NCBI GenBank assembly: GCA_900498245.1
Contig: LS998015.1
Location: 1,701,501-1,762,341, forward strand
Source: Candidatus Zixiibacteriota bacterium
Lineage (GTDB): Bacteria > Zixibacteria > MSB-5A5 > GN15 > PGXB01
Direction: 5' to 3'
DNA: 60,841 nt
Shown: piece by piece, positions 1-9,653 of the stretch
Layout of the letters: every line of letters begins with the position of its first letter
Numbering within the stretch: the stretch's first letter is position 1
Program-made: the position numbers and the translations under genes
The notes under the pieces: generated by a model
What the model was told of the DNA's origin: nothing
The model's input: the letters and a program-made list of their open reading frames with translations, nothing else
Databases searched by the model: none

Positions 1-1
1 A

Positions 2-748
2 GCCGCCATTTTAAATTATTTGTCGGGTAAATCGGGAATCTATCCCTGGAAATTAATAGGCTTAGACGAGCCGGTTAAGATTACCACCTCATATACAATT
101 AGCATTGATTCTCCTGAAAAGATGATATCGGAATTGAATCAGTGCCGATATCCTGTTATTAAAATAAAAATGGGTTCGGAAAGAGATGAGGAATTAGTCC
201 GATTGCTGAAAAAATCGCCGGGACGGATTTATCGTATCGACGCCAATGGCGGCTGGACTCCGGAAAAGGCCGAAAAAATGATAAAATTGCTAGAAGGCCT
301 GGATATTGAGGTCCTTGAGCAGCCGACTTCAAAGAAATATATCGGCGATTGGAAATATCTTCGGAAGGGGATGAAGATACCTCTCTTCATCGACGAGGGG
401 CTGGAGACGCTTTCCGACTACCACCAGTATGCCGATCATATTGACGGCCTCAACATTAAAATGGCCAAATCCGGGGGGATAATAGAAGCATCGAAAATCG
501 CCAAAATTGCCCGGCGTGAAAAGAAAAAAATTATGTTTGGCTGTATGGTAGAGTCGTCAATCGGAATAGCCCCGGCCGTCTATGCCTCGTCATTGGGAGA
601 TTATTTTGACCTTGACGGCCCGCTGCTTTTACAGGGGGATACGGCAGAGGGGATCAATTTTAATCTTGAAAAGATTGAAATATCTGAAGATATTGTCGGC
701 GGACCGAAATTGAAGAAAGAGTTTCTGAATGAAATTCAGGATTTTTGA
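2..748 (+). CDS. L-Ala-D/L-Glu (dipeptide) epimerase, enolase superfamily, 5' truncated by window
   Basis: The frame is open from base 2, so this is the C-terminal 248 residues of a protein that starts upstream; relatives are about 320-350 residues. Visible superfamily landmarks in order: the first catalytic lysine motif (VIKIKMG), metal ligands in RIDANGGW, in LEQP and in FIDEG, the second catalytic lysine in NIKMAKSGG, and GCMVESSIG, typical of dipeptide epimerases. The family epimerises L-Ala-D-Glu from murein peptides in the cytoplasm. The downstream gene, overlapping by 20 bases, is a murein amidase, which supports a role in peptidoglycan peptide recycling. Other dipeptide specificities in this subgroup are possible. 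Confidence 0.85.
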   Translation, partial: AAILNYLSGKSGIYPWKLIGLDEPVKITTSYTISIDSPEKMISELNQCRYPVIKIKMGSERDEELVRLLKKSPGRIYRIDANGGWTPEKAEKMIKLLEGLDIEVLEQPTSKKYIGDWKYLRKGMKIPLFIDEGLETLSDYHQYADHIDGLNIKMAKSGGIIEASKIAKIARREKKKIMFGCMVESSIGIAPAVYASSLGDYFDLDGPLLLQGDTAEGINFNLEKIEISEDIVGGPKLKKEFLNEIQDF

Positions 749-2609
749 AGTAATTATCCTTCCACTTCTGGTGATTCTCCCAATAACTTCGCCGGCCGAA
801 AAGCCGCGAATTAGTGTGGTTTATCCAAAAATGAATGGTCGCGTTGCCGCCGTAGATTCCACTTTTATTCTTGGATCGGTTACGCCCGGGGCAAATTTAA
901 ATATTAACGGGCAGAAGATAAAGGTATATAAAGACGGAGGTTTTATTGCATTTCTTCCAATTGCTCCAGGGACTTTTGAATTTAATCTCCGGGCCGGGAA
1001 AGACGGCGATACCAACACTCTGGTATGGCCGGTTCAGGTTCCCGTACCTAAGAGAAGCTTTAGCTTTGATTCCCTCTCAATATCGGAAATGTCGGACTCA
1101 ATGCCGAATCTTGGTTTGTCCTGCGGCGATAGGTTGATAGTGAATTTTCAAGCGACGCCCGGATGTGTGGCCTATTTTTCGATCCCGGGCATAGTCGATT
1201 CGGTTCCGATGTCGGAGCGCCCGCCTCAGTTACAATCTTTCTGGGGCGAAGATCTTTTCGGGGCAGGCGCGGTCCCGGAGACAATGAAAATTGCCGGTAT
1301 ATATCAGGGCTTCTTTGATGTGGGAAAAGAGGAATTGCACGATTCTACCCGCCTCTGCTACCATCTGAAAGGCCCGGATTACGGTCAAATTTTGGAACGA
1401 ATCGCGACCGATCCGGGGGCAATCTCCCATCTCAATTTTTTGGCCCCACGCCGACTTTTTGATAAACAAATATTGGATAGTTCCAGCTATTATATTTCCA
1501 TCAATTCCCCGGATTGGCCGCGGCTGGTCGAATTCGCCGACTCCATTCAGGTTATGCGGGTCGGGCCGGCAATGGGGTATTTTTCAATTCTTCAACCAAA
1601 GGGTACACAGGCCCAGGCGGTCGGCTTTCAGGGTGATTGGCTGAAATTAAAACTCTCGGCTACTCAATACGGGTGGGTCAAAAGGAGCGGTGCTAAACTA
1701 CTGGATGCCGGATTGACACCGACAATATCGTATCCCAAAACAATTCGAACTTTTTCGTGTGCGGACAGCCTTCTGATTGAAATTCCGCTCAGCGCCGTCC
1801 ATCCATTTCGCGTGGAAGAAGAGGATGAGAGAACAATATTGATTGATTTGTATGGAGTGGTTTCCAATACCGATTGGATACGGTACGATTTTAAAGATGA
1901 CTATCTCGATATTGCTTCATGGGTGCAGATGGAACCGGATCGATATCGGATCAAATTGGTTCTGACGCATCCTCTTTGGGGATATGACGCCTATTATTCC
2001 GGGACGGTATTCAAGTTCAAATTGATCAAGCCGCCGACAAACGTGGCTTCGCTGAAAAGCAAGATCGTGGTGATTGATCCGGGCCATTCTCCCGATCCCG
2101 GAGCCATCGGCCCGACCGGTCTGAAGGAATCGGAGGCCAACCTGGCGATAGCCAAAGCCGTAAAAAGGGAACTGGAACAACGAGGCGCCAGGGTCATCCT
2201 AACCCGGAATGATATGTCCGACCTGGCGCTGAATGAAAGACCGGTTGTTGCGGTAAATAATCACGCCGATCTGTTTGTTTCTATTCATAACAATGCGCTT
2301 CCCGACGGGGTCGATCCTTTCGTCAATAATGGTGTTTCCACTTATTATTATCATCCGCATTCTATATCACTGGCCCGAGACATACAAGAGTATCTTTTGA
2401 CAGAAACCGGTCTTAAGGATTATGGGCTGTATTTCGGCAATCTCGCAGTTGATCGTCCAACGCAATACCCGGCCGTTCTGATTGAGTGTGCCTTTATTAT
2501 ATTGCCGGAGCAGGAAGCATTGTTAAGAACGGCGACATTTCAAGATCATATTGCAGTGGCTGTTCGCAAGGGAATTGAAAAATATTTGAGGGAATATGGC
2601 AAACGGTAG
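729..2609 (+). CDS. N-acetylmuramoyl-L-alanine amidase (Amidase_3), exported
   Basis: 626 residues. An N-terminal signal peptide (about residues 1-23) is followed by roughly 400 residues of beta-rich, non-catalytic sequence, probably wall-targeting or AMIN-like, which I cannot assign firmly. The C-terminal zinc amidase begins near 445: zinc ligands H453 (DPGHS), E467 (LKESEAN) and H520 (SIHNNA), and catalytic E586 (IECAFI). It should cleave the bond between muramic acid and the stem peptide in the periplasm. The start lies inside the epimerase gene (20-base overlap), suggesting translational coupling. Longer than minimal amidases because of the N-terminal module. Confidence 0.9.
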   Translation: MKFRIFEVIILPLLVILPITSPAEKPRISVVYPKMNGRVAAVDSTFILGSVTPGANLNINGQKIKVYKDGGFIAFLPIAPGTFEFNLRAGKDGDTNTLVWPVQVPVPKRSFSFDSLSISEMSDSMPNLGLSCGDRLIVNFQATPGCVAYFSIPGIVDSVPMSERPPQLQSFWGEDLFGAGAVPETMKIAGIYQGFFDVGKEELHDSTRLCYHLKGPDYGQILERIATDPGAISHLNFLAPRRLFDKQILDSSSYYISINSPDWPRLVEFADSIQVMRVGPAMGYFSILQPKGTQAQAVGFQGDWLKLKLSATQYGWVKRSGAKLLDAGLTPTISYPKTIRTFSCADSLLIEIPLSAVHPFRVEEEDERTILIDLYGVVSNTDWIRYDFKDDYLDIASWVQMEPDRYRIKLVLTHPLWGYDAYYSGTVFKFKLIKPPTNVASLKSKIVVIDPGHSPDPGAIGPTGLKESEANLAIAKAVKRELEQRGARVILTRNDMSDLALNERPVVAVNNHADLFVSIHNNALPDGVDPFVNNGVSTYYYHPHSISLARDIQEYLLTETGLKDYGLYFGNLAVDRPTQYPAVLIECAFIILPEQEALLRTATFQDHIAVAVRKGIEKYLREYGKR

Positions 2610-2838
2610 CGCATCTTCAAAGGGGCTTTTTTGGGTCCTATATCTGGCCTTGATAATCGCCGGCATTTTGCTGCTAGCCGACGCTTTGCAGATAAATTTT
2701 CTGACACGACTGAGTGTGCGGCTCGGCGCCGGCTTTATCTTTTCGGCCATTGCTTTAATCGCCGGGAAAGACAAACCGCTCCCGATAATCTCTATCGCGC
2801 TGGTCTGGCTGGCAATTATCATCACCATTCTGAATTAA
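2596..2838 (+). CDS. small membrane protein, unknown function
   Basis: 80 residues; the ATG overlaps the last 14 bases of the amidase gene. Three hydrophobic stretches are visible (about residues 11-29, 41-56 and 61-79), separated by short charged turns such as AGKDKP. It resembles the LiaF/DUF5668-type small membrane domain, but the match is too weak to name. Its place between a wall amidase and a LarA-like gene suggests one transcript. Confidence 0.7.
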   Translation: MANGSASSKGLFWVLYLALIIAGILLLADALQINFLTRLSVRLGAGFIFSAIALIAGKDKPLPIISIALVWLAIIITILN

Positions 2839-2847
2839 TTTTGGATA

Positions 2848-4128
2848 ATGATACGATATAATCCGGCGAGCGTTCAGATTGATTATGGGCAAGGAAGCAT
2901 AGAACTGAAGCTCAATCCCGGCTTAGCAAACTGGGCCATAATTGAACCGATTGAAGATTCCCCTTTGGCTGATTTTGACGATGCCTTCAAAGAGGCTATT
3001 TTTCGACCTGCCGGGACGTTGCCTCTTCCAGAGACAGTCTTGCCGGACGATAAAATAGTCATTGTTACTTCAGATAACACTCGTCCGGTGCCCAACAAAA
3101 TTATCATTCCCGCCATCATTCGACATTGTTCGCTGAATCCTTCCAATGTGACAATTCTGGTTGGTTCGGGCTCCCATCGGCCGCATAGTGCGGATGAATT
3201 GATCGATTTACTGGGAGTCGAATTAATGCGGGAGTGCCGAGTCATTTGTCATGACGCCGCCTCCGAAAAGGACCTTCGCAAATTGGGAAATTCAATTCCT
3301 TCAAATATCCCGATATCCATCAATCGGCATTATTTGGAGGCCGACAAAAAAATTGTTATCGGATTTATCGAACCGCATTTTTTTGCCGGTTACTCGGGTG
3401 GTGCGAAAGGAATCTGCCCGGCCATTTGCGGTATAGAGACCATATTGAATTTTCACTCTTATGATATTATAGCCGACCCTTTTTCCGATTATGGATATCT
3501 GGACAATAATCCCCAGCAACTTCTGGCCCGGGAAGTGGTGTCTCTGGCCCCTCCTGATTTTCTCATAAATGTGACATTGAATTCCCGAAAAGAAATCACA
3601 GGGATTTATGCCGGAGATTACATAGAGGCGCACAGAGCCGGCTCACAGGCGGCCAAAAAAAGCAGTATGGTGGAAGTATCCGGGGAATTTCCTGTGGTTA
3701 TCACATCCAATTCCGGATTTCCGCTTGATCAGAACCTGTATCAAACTGTAAAGGGTATCTGCACGGCTTCCAGGATGGTTGAAAAAGGGGGGAGTATCAT
3801 TGCGGTTTCGGAATGCCGCAATGGACTTCCTTCCGGCGGGAATTTCGAGAGAATTTTAAATTCGGTTTCTGATATAAGGGCTTTACGGCGGGAATCTCTT
3901 GGGCAATTTTCGCAAATGGCGGATCGCTGGCAGGTGCAGAAATTGGTGACTACTCTTGAAAAGGCATCAATTTATCTATATTCAAAATTGGATGAAAGAG
4001 ATGCTGAACTATGCGGAATGACCAAAATTGTGGATTTGGAGTCTTCACTGTCAATTGTATGTGCGGCAATTGGCGGCAAACCTAATGTCGGGATTCTTCC
4101 CCGAGGGCCGCTCTCCGTTCCGCATTAA
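2848..4128 (+). CDS. LarA-like protein (nickel-dependent lactate racemase family, DUF2088)
   Basis: 426 residues, near the usual LarA length. The N-terminal domain contains SDNTRPVP and VGSGSHRP, which correspond to substrate- and cofactor-site motifs. The middle has EPHFFAGYSGGAKG, including the histidine and the lysine that in LarA binds the nickel-pincer nucleotide. LarA enzymes interconvert 2-hydroxyacid stereoisomers, but many homologues act on other substrates, so lactate is not implied. Starts 9 bases after the small membrane gene and ends the operon. No cofactor genes (larB, larC, larE) are in the window. Confidence 0.8.
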   Translation: MIRYNPASVQIDYGQGSIELKLNPGLANWAIIEPIEDSPLADFDDAFKEAIFRPAGTLPLPETVLPDDKIVIVTSDNTRPVPNKIIIPAIIRHCSLNPSNVTILVGSGSHRPHSADELIDLLGVELMRECRVICHDAASEKDLRKLGNSIPSNIPISINRHYLEADKKIVIGFIEPHFFAGYSGGAKGICPAICGIETILNFHSYDIIADPFSDYGYLDNNPQQLLAREVVSLAPPDFLINVTLNSRKEITGIYAGDYIEAHRAGSQAAKKSSMVEVSGEFPVVITSNSGFPLDQNLYQTVKGICTASRMVEKGGSIIAVSECRNGLPSGGNFERILNSVSDIRALRRESLGQFSQMADRWQVQKLVTTLEKASIYLYSKLDERDAELCGMTKIVDLESSLSIVCAAIGGKPNVGILPRGPLSVPH

Positions 4129-4471
4129 TTTGATTTAGGTAAGGCAAAATTGGCCCAGATTTGTAAATTCGGGCGATTGCTAAATGCAGAAGATGTGAAA
4201 AATATCACATACCATTTCAAATCAAGATGCCAATAATTGCTGTTTCCCGGCAAAATGTGCCAATCCATAATAACCATCGTTATTATGAATGTGAAAATTG
4301 TCATATATAATGTAATACTTAATAATATTATTATAATATACTGTAATATAACATAATATCGATTCCCATATATATATACCAATTGGCGCTCGGCAAAAAT
4401 GAAGAGCCTTTCGGACGATTTTATCTCCAAAAAAGGCGTGATTTATTATTAAAAATAACAATCTAAATAAC
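4129..4471. other. AT-rich intergenic region, no gene seen
   Basis: This stretch between the LarA-like gene and the gdh promoter is strongly AT-rich, especially 4300-4370, with alternating TA runs. The short frames on both strands have low-complexity translations and no ribosome-binding site. It probably serves as upstream regulatory or curved DNA for the glutamate dehydrogenase gene. No terminator hairpin with a T run was found after 4128. Confidence 0.5.
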
Positions 4472-4500
4472 TTGACATTTTTTAGGGAATATGGTATATC
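4472..4500 (+). promoter_or_regulatory. sigma-70-like promoter for glutamate dehydrogenase
   Basis: TTGACA at 4472-4477, 17-base spacer, TATATC at 4495-4500. The -35 is perfect; the -10 matches four of six. Predicted start near 4507 gives a leader of about 90 bases before the ATG at 4596. Confidence 0.6.
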
Positions 4501-4595
4501 TTTCGCTCGTTAAGGGAACGATGATGGAACTAATAATAAATAATTTGTACTTAGAGTTCGGTCACGCCCTTTGAGATTAGGAGGTATGAAATTAA

Positions 4596-5879
4596 ATGAA
4601 TAAACCATTTAACCCTTTTGCGATGGCTCAGGCCCAATTTGATAAGGCGGCTGACTTTCTTGAGTTGGACGAGCCTAGCCGCGAATTATTGCGGAATCCG
4701 ATGCGGGAGTACCAATTCAGTATTCCAGTTCGGATGGATGACGGCAAGGTAAAAGTCTTTCGTGGATTCCGGGTCCAGCATAATGACGCCAGGGGTCCGG
4801 GAAAAGGCGGTATCCGCTTTCATCCGCACGAGACAATAGATACGGTTCGAGCCCTCTCCATGTGGATGACCTGGAAATGCTCGGTAGTCGATATCCCTCT
4901 GGGGGGAAGTAAGGGTGGGGTAGTGTGCGATCCCCATAATCTAAGTATGCGCGAGCAGGAAGGGATTTGTCGTGGCTGGGTGCGTCAATTATCGCGTGAC
5001 ATTGGTCCTCTTATCGATGTTCCGGCACCGGATGTTATGACGGCCGGACATCATATGCTCTGGATGCTCGACGAATTTGAAACCATTCACCGGGGGCATT
5101 ACCCGGGCCTGATAACCGGAAAGCCGGTTGGGATGGGAGGTTCTCTCGGTCGGACCGAAGCTACGGGATACGGGGTTATTTATACGGTCCGGGAAGCCCT
5201 TAAGGCCATGAATATTGAACCGAGAGCGACGACCGCCAGTGTTCAGGGATTCGGCAATGTCGCGCAATATGCTATCAGACTTTATCAAGAACTCGGTGGA
5301 AAGGTAATCTGCGTTTCCTGCTGGGATCAGAATGACCAGGTTTCGTATTCATTTCGCAAGACATCCGGAATTGATATAGACTCCCTGCTTCAAATCACCG
5401 ACCGTTTTGGCGGTATTGACAAAGGCAAGGCTCAAGGGCTCGGATATGAAGTCCTTCCCGGTGAAGCCTGGATCGAACAGGAAGTAGATATTTTAATACC
5501 GGCCGCCCTTGAAAACCAGGTTACCGGTGACAACGCCAATAAGATTCATGGTAAGGTGAAATTGATTGCCGAGGGCGCCAACGGGCCGACCACTCCGGAT
5601 GCGGACAAGACAATTGCAGAACGGAACATCTTCCTGATTCCGGACTTTCTGGCCAATGCGGGCGGTGTCACCTGCAGTTATTTTGAGCAGGTCCAATGCA
5701 ATATGAACTATTATTGGGAAAAAGGCGAGGTCCTTCAGAATCTTGACAGCAAAATGACTTCGGCCTTCCACGCCGTCCATGATTTGGCCAAGAAGCGCAA
5801 AGTATATATGCGCGATGCGGCTTATTTCATTTCGGTCAGCCGTGTGGCGCAGGCCTGCCGTGACCGCGGCTGGGTTTAA
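4596..5879 (+). CDS. Glu/Leu/Phe/Val dehydrogenase family, probable glutamate dehydrogenase
   Basis: 427 residues, the usual length of hexameric glutamate dehydrogenases. The N-terminal catalytic domain carries GPGKGGIRFHP, the lysine-containing KCSVVDIPLGGSKGG and PAPDVMT. The C-terminal Rossmann domain has GFGNVAQ. The reaction is reversible oxidative deamination of glutamate to 2-oxoglutarate with NAD(P). An AGGAGG ribosome site at 4579-4584 fixes the start. It stands alone between its own promoter and a strong terminator, so it is monocistronic. Coenzyme preference cannot be read from sequence with confidence. Confidence 0.93.
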   Translation: MNKPFNPFAMAQAQFDKAADFLELDEPSRELLRNPMREYQFSIPVRMDDGKVKVFRGFRVQHNDARGPGKGGIRFHPHETIDTVRALSMWMTWKCSVVDIPLGGSKGGVVCDPHNLSMREQEGICRGWVRQLSRDIGPLIDVPAPDVMTAGHHMLWMLDEFETIHRGHYPGLITGKPVGMGGSLGRTEATGYGVIYTVREALKAMNIEPRATTASVQGFGNVAQYAIRLYQELGGKVICVSCWDQNDQVSYSFRKTSGIDIDSLLQITDRFGGIDKGKAQGLGYEVLPGEAWIEQEVDILIPAALENQVTGDNANKIHGKVKLIAEGANGPTTPDADKTIAERNIFLIPDFLANAGGVTCSYFEQVQCNMNYYWEKGEVLQNLDSKMTSAFHAVHDLAKKRKVYMRDAAYFISVSRVAQACRDRGWV

Positions 5880-5920
5880 TTTGAAAAAGCAAATCAGACG
5901 CTGATTTAATCTTAAAAGAT

Positions 5921-5957
5921 CGCCCCGAATCGGAACAAATGAGCCCGGTTCGGGGCG
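5921..5957 (+). terminator. intrinsic terminator after gdh
   Basis: A 13-base-pair stem with one G-U pair (5921-5933 with 5945-5957) and an 11-base loop, followed by a moderately T-rich tail. It lies 42 bases after the gdh stop. Confidence 0.75.
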
Positions 5958-6142
5958 ACTGTATTTCCATTTTCGTCTTGCCTTGTCTCTTTCTTTATAT
6001 TTCATTTCCTGTGGGAATATGAAGATGTCCAGGTTCCTGATTATATGGGAAATGCCAAAATTGCCGAAATATATATATGCCCGGATATTAATCAGGCTTT
6101 GCGACCTGATAACCAGTGTTTTAGTAAGGGGATATTCACTTA

Positions 6143-9100
6143 ATGGTAGATGACGAGAAATCTTCGGGACGATTGATAGACTCGCTTCGTGAGCGTGCCA
6201 AGGAACTCAATTGTCTTTATGCAATAGAAGAAGTTCTGAATAAATCGACCGCTTCTCTTGATGATATATTCGGGGAGATTATCCAGGTTATCCCCCTGGG
6301 ATGGCAATATCCTGAATACTGCCAGGCCAAAATTGTTTTTGAACAATATACTTACCAGTCCCCGAATTTCAGCGAGACGCCTTGGGTGATGAGTACCGAT
6401 ATCATTCTTCAAGATCGGGCCGTGGGAAAAATATCGGTTTATTACGTCAGGGAACTCTCTATGGCCGATCAGGGGCCTTTCCTGAAGGAAGAGTTCAGAC
6501 TCCTGAACATCATCTCAGAACGACTGTCTCAGGCCGTCATTTATCGTCGCATGAAGCATTTGTTCCAGGGTCCGGCCGGGATGGTTCCCGCCTCGGCCGA
6601 AGGGAATAAAAGCGAATGGCGGGTGGCTCTGGACCTGCTTCGCCAGACCGACCGTAATCTTTTTCTCAGCATTTCGCATAAAATGCTCAATTACCTCTGC
6701 TGGAACGGGGTTCAGGAAGCAATCAAGCTCTTGCGATATTACAGCCCGCAGGAACAACTGATTGAAAGTGAGCCATTGGGCGAGCAAAACAAGCCGTATC
6801 AGAAGATAGCTCTCACGAATTCCAGTGATTTCTTAAGCGATGAAACTTTCAAAATCGCCGCGGATCACTTGAATGACGATGAAATTTTGTCGGTCATACA
6901 GAAATGGGTACAGGAGGATAAAATCAGCCTCCTTGTCCGAACGTTGAACCGCAACTCGTCTTTGGGCGAAATTGTTCAGGCGTTTCGACGCTATTATCGT
7001 ACATCTGCGACCGGAGTAGAAGCCGCAACGGCGTCACATCGTGGGGTCAGAGTATCCCTAATAAGACGGTTTTTTTCCGATCAACTCGAGTATATTAATA
7101 TTGCCAAAAATTTTATCGATATTGCCGATTTCCGGGAATTGCTCCAGAACGTGATTTATACCTCCGAAAGTCACGGCAAATTGGGCGGAAAGACGGCCGG
7201 GTTATTCCTGGCCAGCAAAGTAATTAAAATGGCGGGCGGCGTTAATGATTTGCTTACCAGTATTAAAACGCCGAAAACCTGGTATGTGGCCTCGGATGTG
7301 GTTTTGTACTTTATGCAGTACAACAACTTGGAAGGTGTGGTCGAACAAAAATACAAGGAAATTAACCAGGTTCGACTTGAATATCCGCATATCATCCAGA
7401 CTTTTAAGAATGCACACTTTCCGCCGGATATCGTTCAGGGATTATCCGCGGCTCTGGATGATTTCAAGGATGTCCCCTTAATAGTGCGGAGTTCATCCCT
7501 TCTGGAAGATAGGATGGGGGCGGCATTCTCAGGCAAATATAAGAGCCTGTTTTTGGCCAATCAGGGGCCGAAAAAAGAGCGGCTGGAAGCACTGATGGAT
7601 GCTATCGCCGAAGTTTATGCTTCGGTCTTCGGCCCTGACCCTATTGAATATCGTACCGAGAGGGGACTGATTGATTTTAATGAAGAAATGGGTATCATGA
7701 TTCAGGAAGTTGTTGGAACCCGCATCGGGAATTATTACCTGCCGCTGTATGCCGGCGTCGCTTTCAGCAAAAATGAATTTCGCTGGTCACCGAGAATAAA
7801 AAGGGAAGACGGCTTGATTCGTTTTGTCCCCGGTCTCGGAACGCGCGCGGTGGATCGCTTGAGCGACGATTACCCCATCCTGGTGGCGCCGGGGCAGCCG
7901 AATTTGCGGGTGAATGTGACTGCCGAAGAGATGATTCGATATTCTCCCAAGAAAATTGACGTAATCAATCTCAATACCAATTCTTTTGAGACGGTCGAGC
8001 TGAACCAATTTTTACGCGACAACGGTCATGAGTTGCCCAATCCCGGACAAATGCTTTCGGTTTTATCGGACAACACCGTGCATCAACCGATCGGGTCCGA
8101 TCTGGAATTCGGCAAGAACAATTTGATGGTGACCTTTGAAGGACTTATCTCGCGCACACCATTCGTGAGTCGTTTACAGGCCATTTTGAGAACCCTTGAA
8201 GAGAAACTGGGTACGGCAGTGGACATTGAATTCGCCTCTGATGGGAAAGATTTCTATCTTCTACAATGCCGCCCTCAGAGTTATTCCGACGACAGCATTG
8301 CCTCTCCCATCCCCAAAGATATTCCGGAGGATCGGATAATTTTTTCGGCCAATCGATTTATTTCTAACGGTCGGGTTCCGGAAATCACCCATATCGTCTA
8401 TGTCGATCCTGAAAAATATGGGTCGCTGCCGCAGCATGCGGATCTGTTGACGGTCGGTCGTATAGTGAGTCGCCTTAACAAGATTTTGCCCAAGAGGCAA
8501 TTTATCCTCATGGGGCCCGGCCGGTGGGGAAGCCGGGGCGATGTAAAACTGGGCGTGAGCGTTACATATTCCGATATCAACAATACGGCGGTTCTCATTG
8601 AAATCGCCCGGCAGAGGGGCAATTACCTGCCCGATTTATCCTTTGGAACGCATTTTTTTCAGGACTTGGTGGAGGCCAATATTAGATATTTGCCACTTTA
8701 TCCTGATACCCCCGGAATTTTATTCAACGAGAAATTCCTGAGCGCTTCCCTGAATATTCTTTCGGAAGTATTGCCGGAACACGCCGGCCTCAGCGACACG
8801 GTCCACCTGATTGATGTGCCTCGCGCGACAGGCGGAATGATACTGAAAATTTTGATGAATGCTGATATCGATGAAGCTATGGCTCTGCTGTGTCGGCCCC
8901 AGTCCTGCGGAGAGCCGACAGTGACCAGGCCCGGCTATGGCGAGCAGCCGGCCGGTGAGGCGTGGCGCTGGCGGCTCCAGGTGGCGTCCTATATTGCTTC
9001 CCAAATCGATCCTGAAAGATTCGGCGTAAAGGGCTTCTACGTTTTCGGAAGCACCAAGAACGGCACGGCCGGTCCGGGTAGTGATATCGATCTTTTAATT

Positions 9101-9358
9101 CATTTCTCGGGCACCAATGCCCAGAGGGACCTGTTGGAATTCTGGCTGGAAGGGTGGAGTCTATCGCTGGGCGAAATAAATTATCTGCGGACCGGATATA
9201 AGACGGAAAGACTTCTTGATATTTATATAGTCACGGATGAAGATGTCGCCCGCAAAACATCCTATGCCGCCAAAATTGGCGCCGTTACTGATGCCGCCCG
9301 CCCGCTGCCGATGATGAGACAAAATGGCCAGAATGATACGGCCGCTATAATCCCCTAA
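6143..9358 (+). CDS. PEP-synthase-like (PPDK N-terminal ATP-grasp) protein with C-terminal nucleotidyltransferase domain
   Basis: 1071 residues. Residues about 10-140 look like a GAF-type sensory region. From about 342 (HGKLGGKTAGL) through 446 (PLIVRSSSLLEDR) to 708 (LLQCRPQS) the protein matches the pyruvate-phosphate dikinase ATP/pyruvate-binding fold. I do not see the phosphohistidine swivel domain or the PEP barrel, so ordinary PEP synthase activity is unlikely. A conserved block near 785 contains ILMGPGRWGSRGD. Residues about 967-985 give GSTKNGTAGPGSDIDL, the signature of the minimal nucleotidyltransferase fold. The combination suggests a signalling or modifying enzyme; substrate unknown. 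Monocistronic by position. Confidence 0.8.
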   Translation: MVDDEKSSGRLIDSLRERAKELNCLYAIEEVLNKSTASLDDIFGEIIQVIPLGWQYPEYCQAKIVFEQYTYQSPNFSETPWVMSTDIILQDRAVGKISVYYVRELSMADQGPFLKEEFRLLNIISERLSQAVIYRRMKHLFQGPAGMVPASAEGNKSEWRVALDLLRQTDRNLFLSISHKMLNYLCWNGVQEAIKLLRYYSPQEQLIESEPLGEQNKPYQKIALTNSSDFLSDETFKIAADHLNDDEILSVIQKWVQEDKISLLVRTLNRNSSLGEIVQAFRRYYRTSATGVEAATASHRGVRVSLIRRFFSDQLEYINIAKNFIDIADFRELLQNVIYTSESHGKLGGKTAGLFLASKVIKMAGGVNDLLTSIKTPKTWYVASDVVLYFMQYNNLEGVVEQKYKEINQVRLEYPHIIQTFKNAHFPPDIVQGLSAALDDFKDVPLIVRSSSLLEDRMGAAFSGKYKSLFLANQGPKKERLEALMDAIAEVYASVFGPDPIEYRTERGLIDFNEEMGIMIQEVVGTRIGNYYLPLYAGVAFSKNEFRWSPRIKREDGLIRFVPGLGTRAVDRLSDDYPILVAPGQPNLRVNVTAEEMIRYSPKKIDVINLNTNSFETVELNQFLRDNGHELPNPGQMLSVLSDNTVHQPIGSDLEFGKNNLMVTFEGLISRTPFVSRLQAILRTLEEKLGTAVDIEFASDGKDFYLLQCRPQSYSDDSIASPIPKDIPEDRIIFSANRFISNGRVPEITHIVYVDPEKYGSLPQHADLLTVGRIVSRLNKILPKRQFILMGPGRWGSRGDVKLGVSVTYSDINNTAVLIEIARQRGNYLPDLSFGTHFFQDLVEANIRYLPLYPDTPGILFNEKFLSASLNILSEVLPEHAGLSDTVHLIDVPRATGGMILKILMNADIDEAMALLCRPQSCGEPTVTRPGYGEQPAGEAWRWRLQVASYIASQIDPERFGVKGFYVFGSTKNGTAGPGSDIDLLIHFSGTNAQRDLLEFWLEGWSLSLGEINYLRTGYKTERLLDIYIVTDEDVARKTSYAAKIGAVTDAARPLPMMRQNGQNDTAAIIP

Positions 9359-9445
9359 TAAGCAATAACTGAAAATTGCGATTTGCCAATTCCGGCTCAG
9401 TCACTATTAACTCAACTATTGATGGAATTCATTGTTGTTTATCTC

Positions 9446-9474
9446 TTGACGGGGGCTCCCCTAAGCATTTTATT
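9446..9474 (+). promoter_or_regulatory. probable tRNA-Leu promoter
   Basis: TTGACG at 9446-9451, 17-base spacer, TTTATT at 9469-9474, ending 12 bases before the tRNA. The -10 is weak (four of six), but position and -35 fit. Confidence 0.4.
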
Positions 9475-9486
9475 GTCAACACATTT

Positions 9487-9572
9487 GCCGGAGTGGCGGA
9501 ATTGGTAGACGCCAGGGACTTAAAATCCCTTGCATCGTGAGGTGCGTGCCGGTTCGAGTCCGGCCTCCGGCA
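9487..9572 (+). tRNA. tRNA-Leu (anticodon UAA)
   Basis: An 86-base cloverleaf with a perfect 7-bp acceptor stem (GCCGGAG with CTCCGGC, discriminator A). The anticodon stem AGGGA/TCCCT encloses CTTAAAA, giving anticodon UAA at 9521-9523. A long class II variable arm and the T arm GTTCGAGTC are present. CCA is not encoded. Confidence 0.97.
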
Positions 9573-9653
9573 TTCTATTTATAAATCAAACAACCATTCG
9601 ATACTTCCGTTTTATGTAACAAAATTAGGGTACAAATAATAGAGGAAAAATAA

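Noticed and set aside
4300-4370. Alternating TA-rich tract as a replication origin
   Set aside because: No DnaA-box cluster, dnaA or dnaN nearby; AT-richness alone fits a promoter-upstream region.
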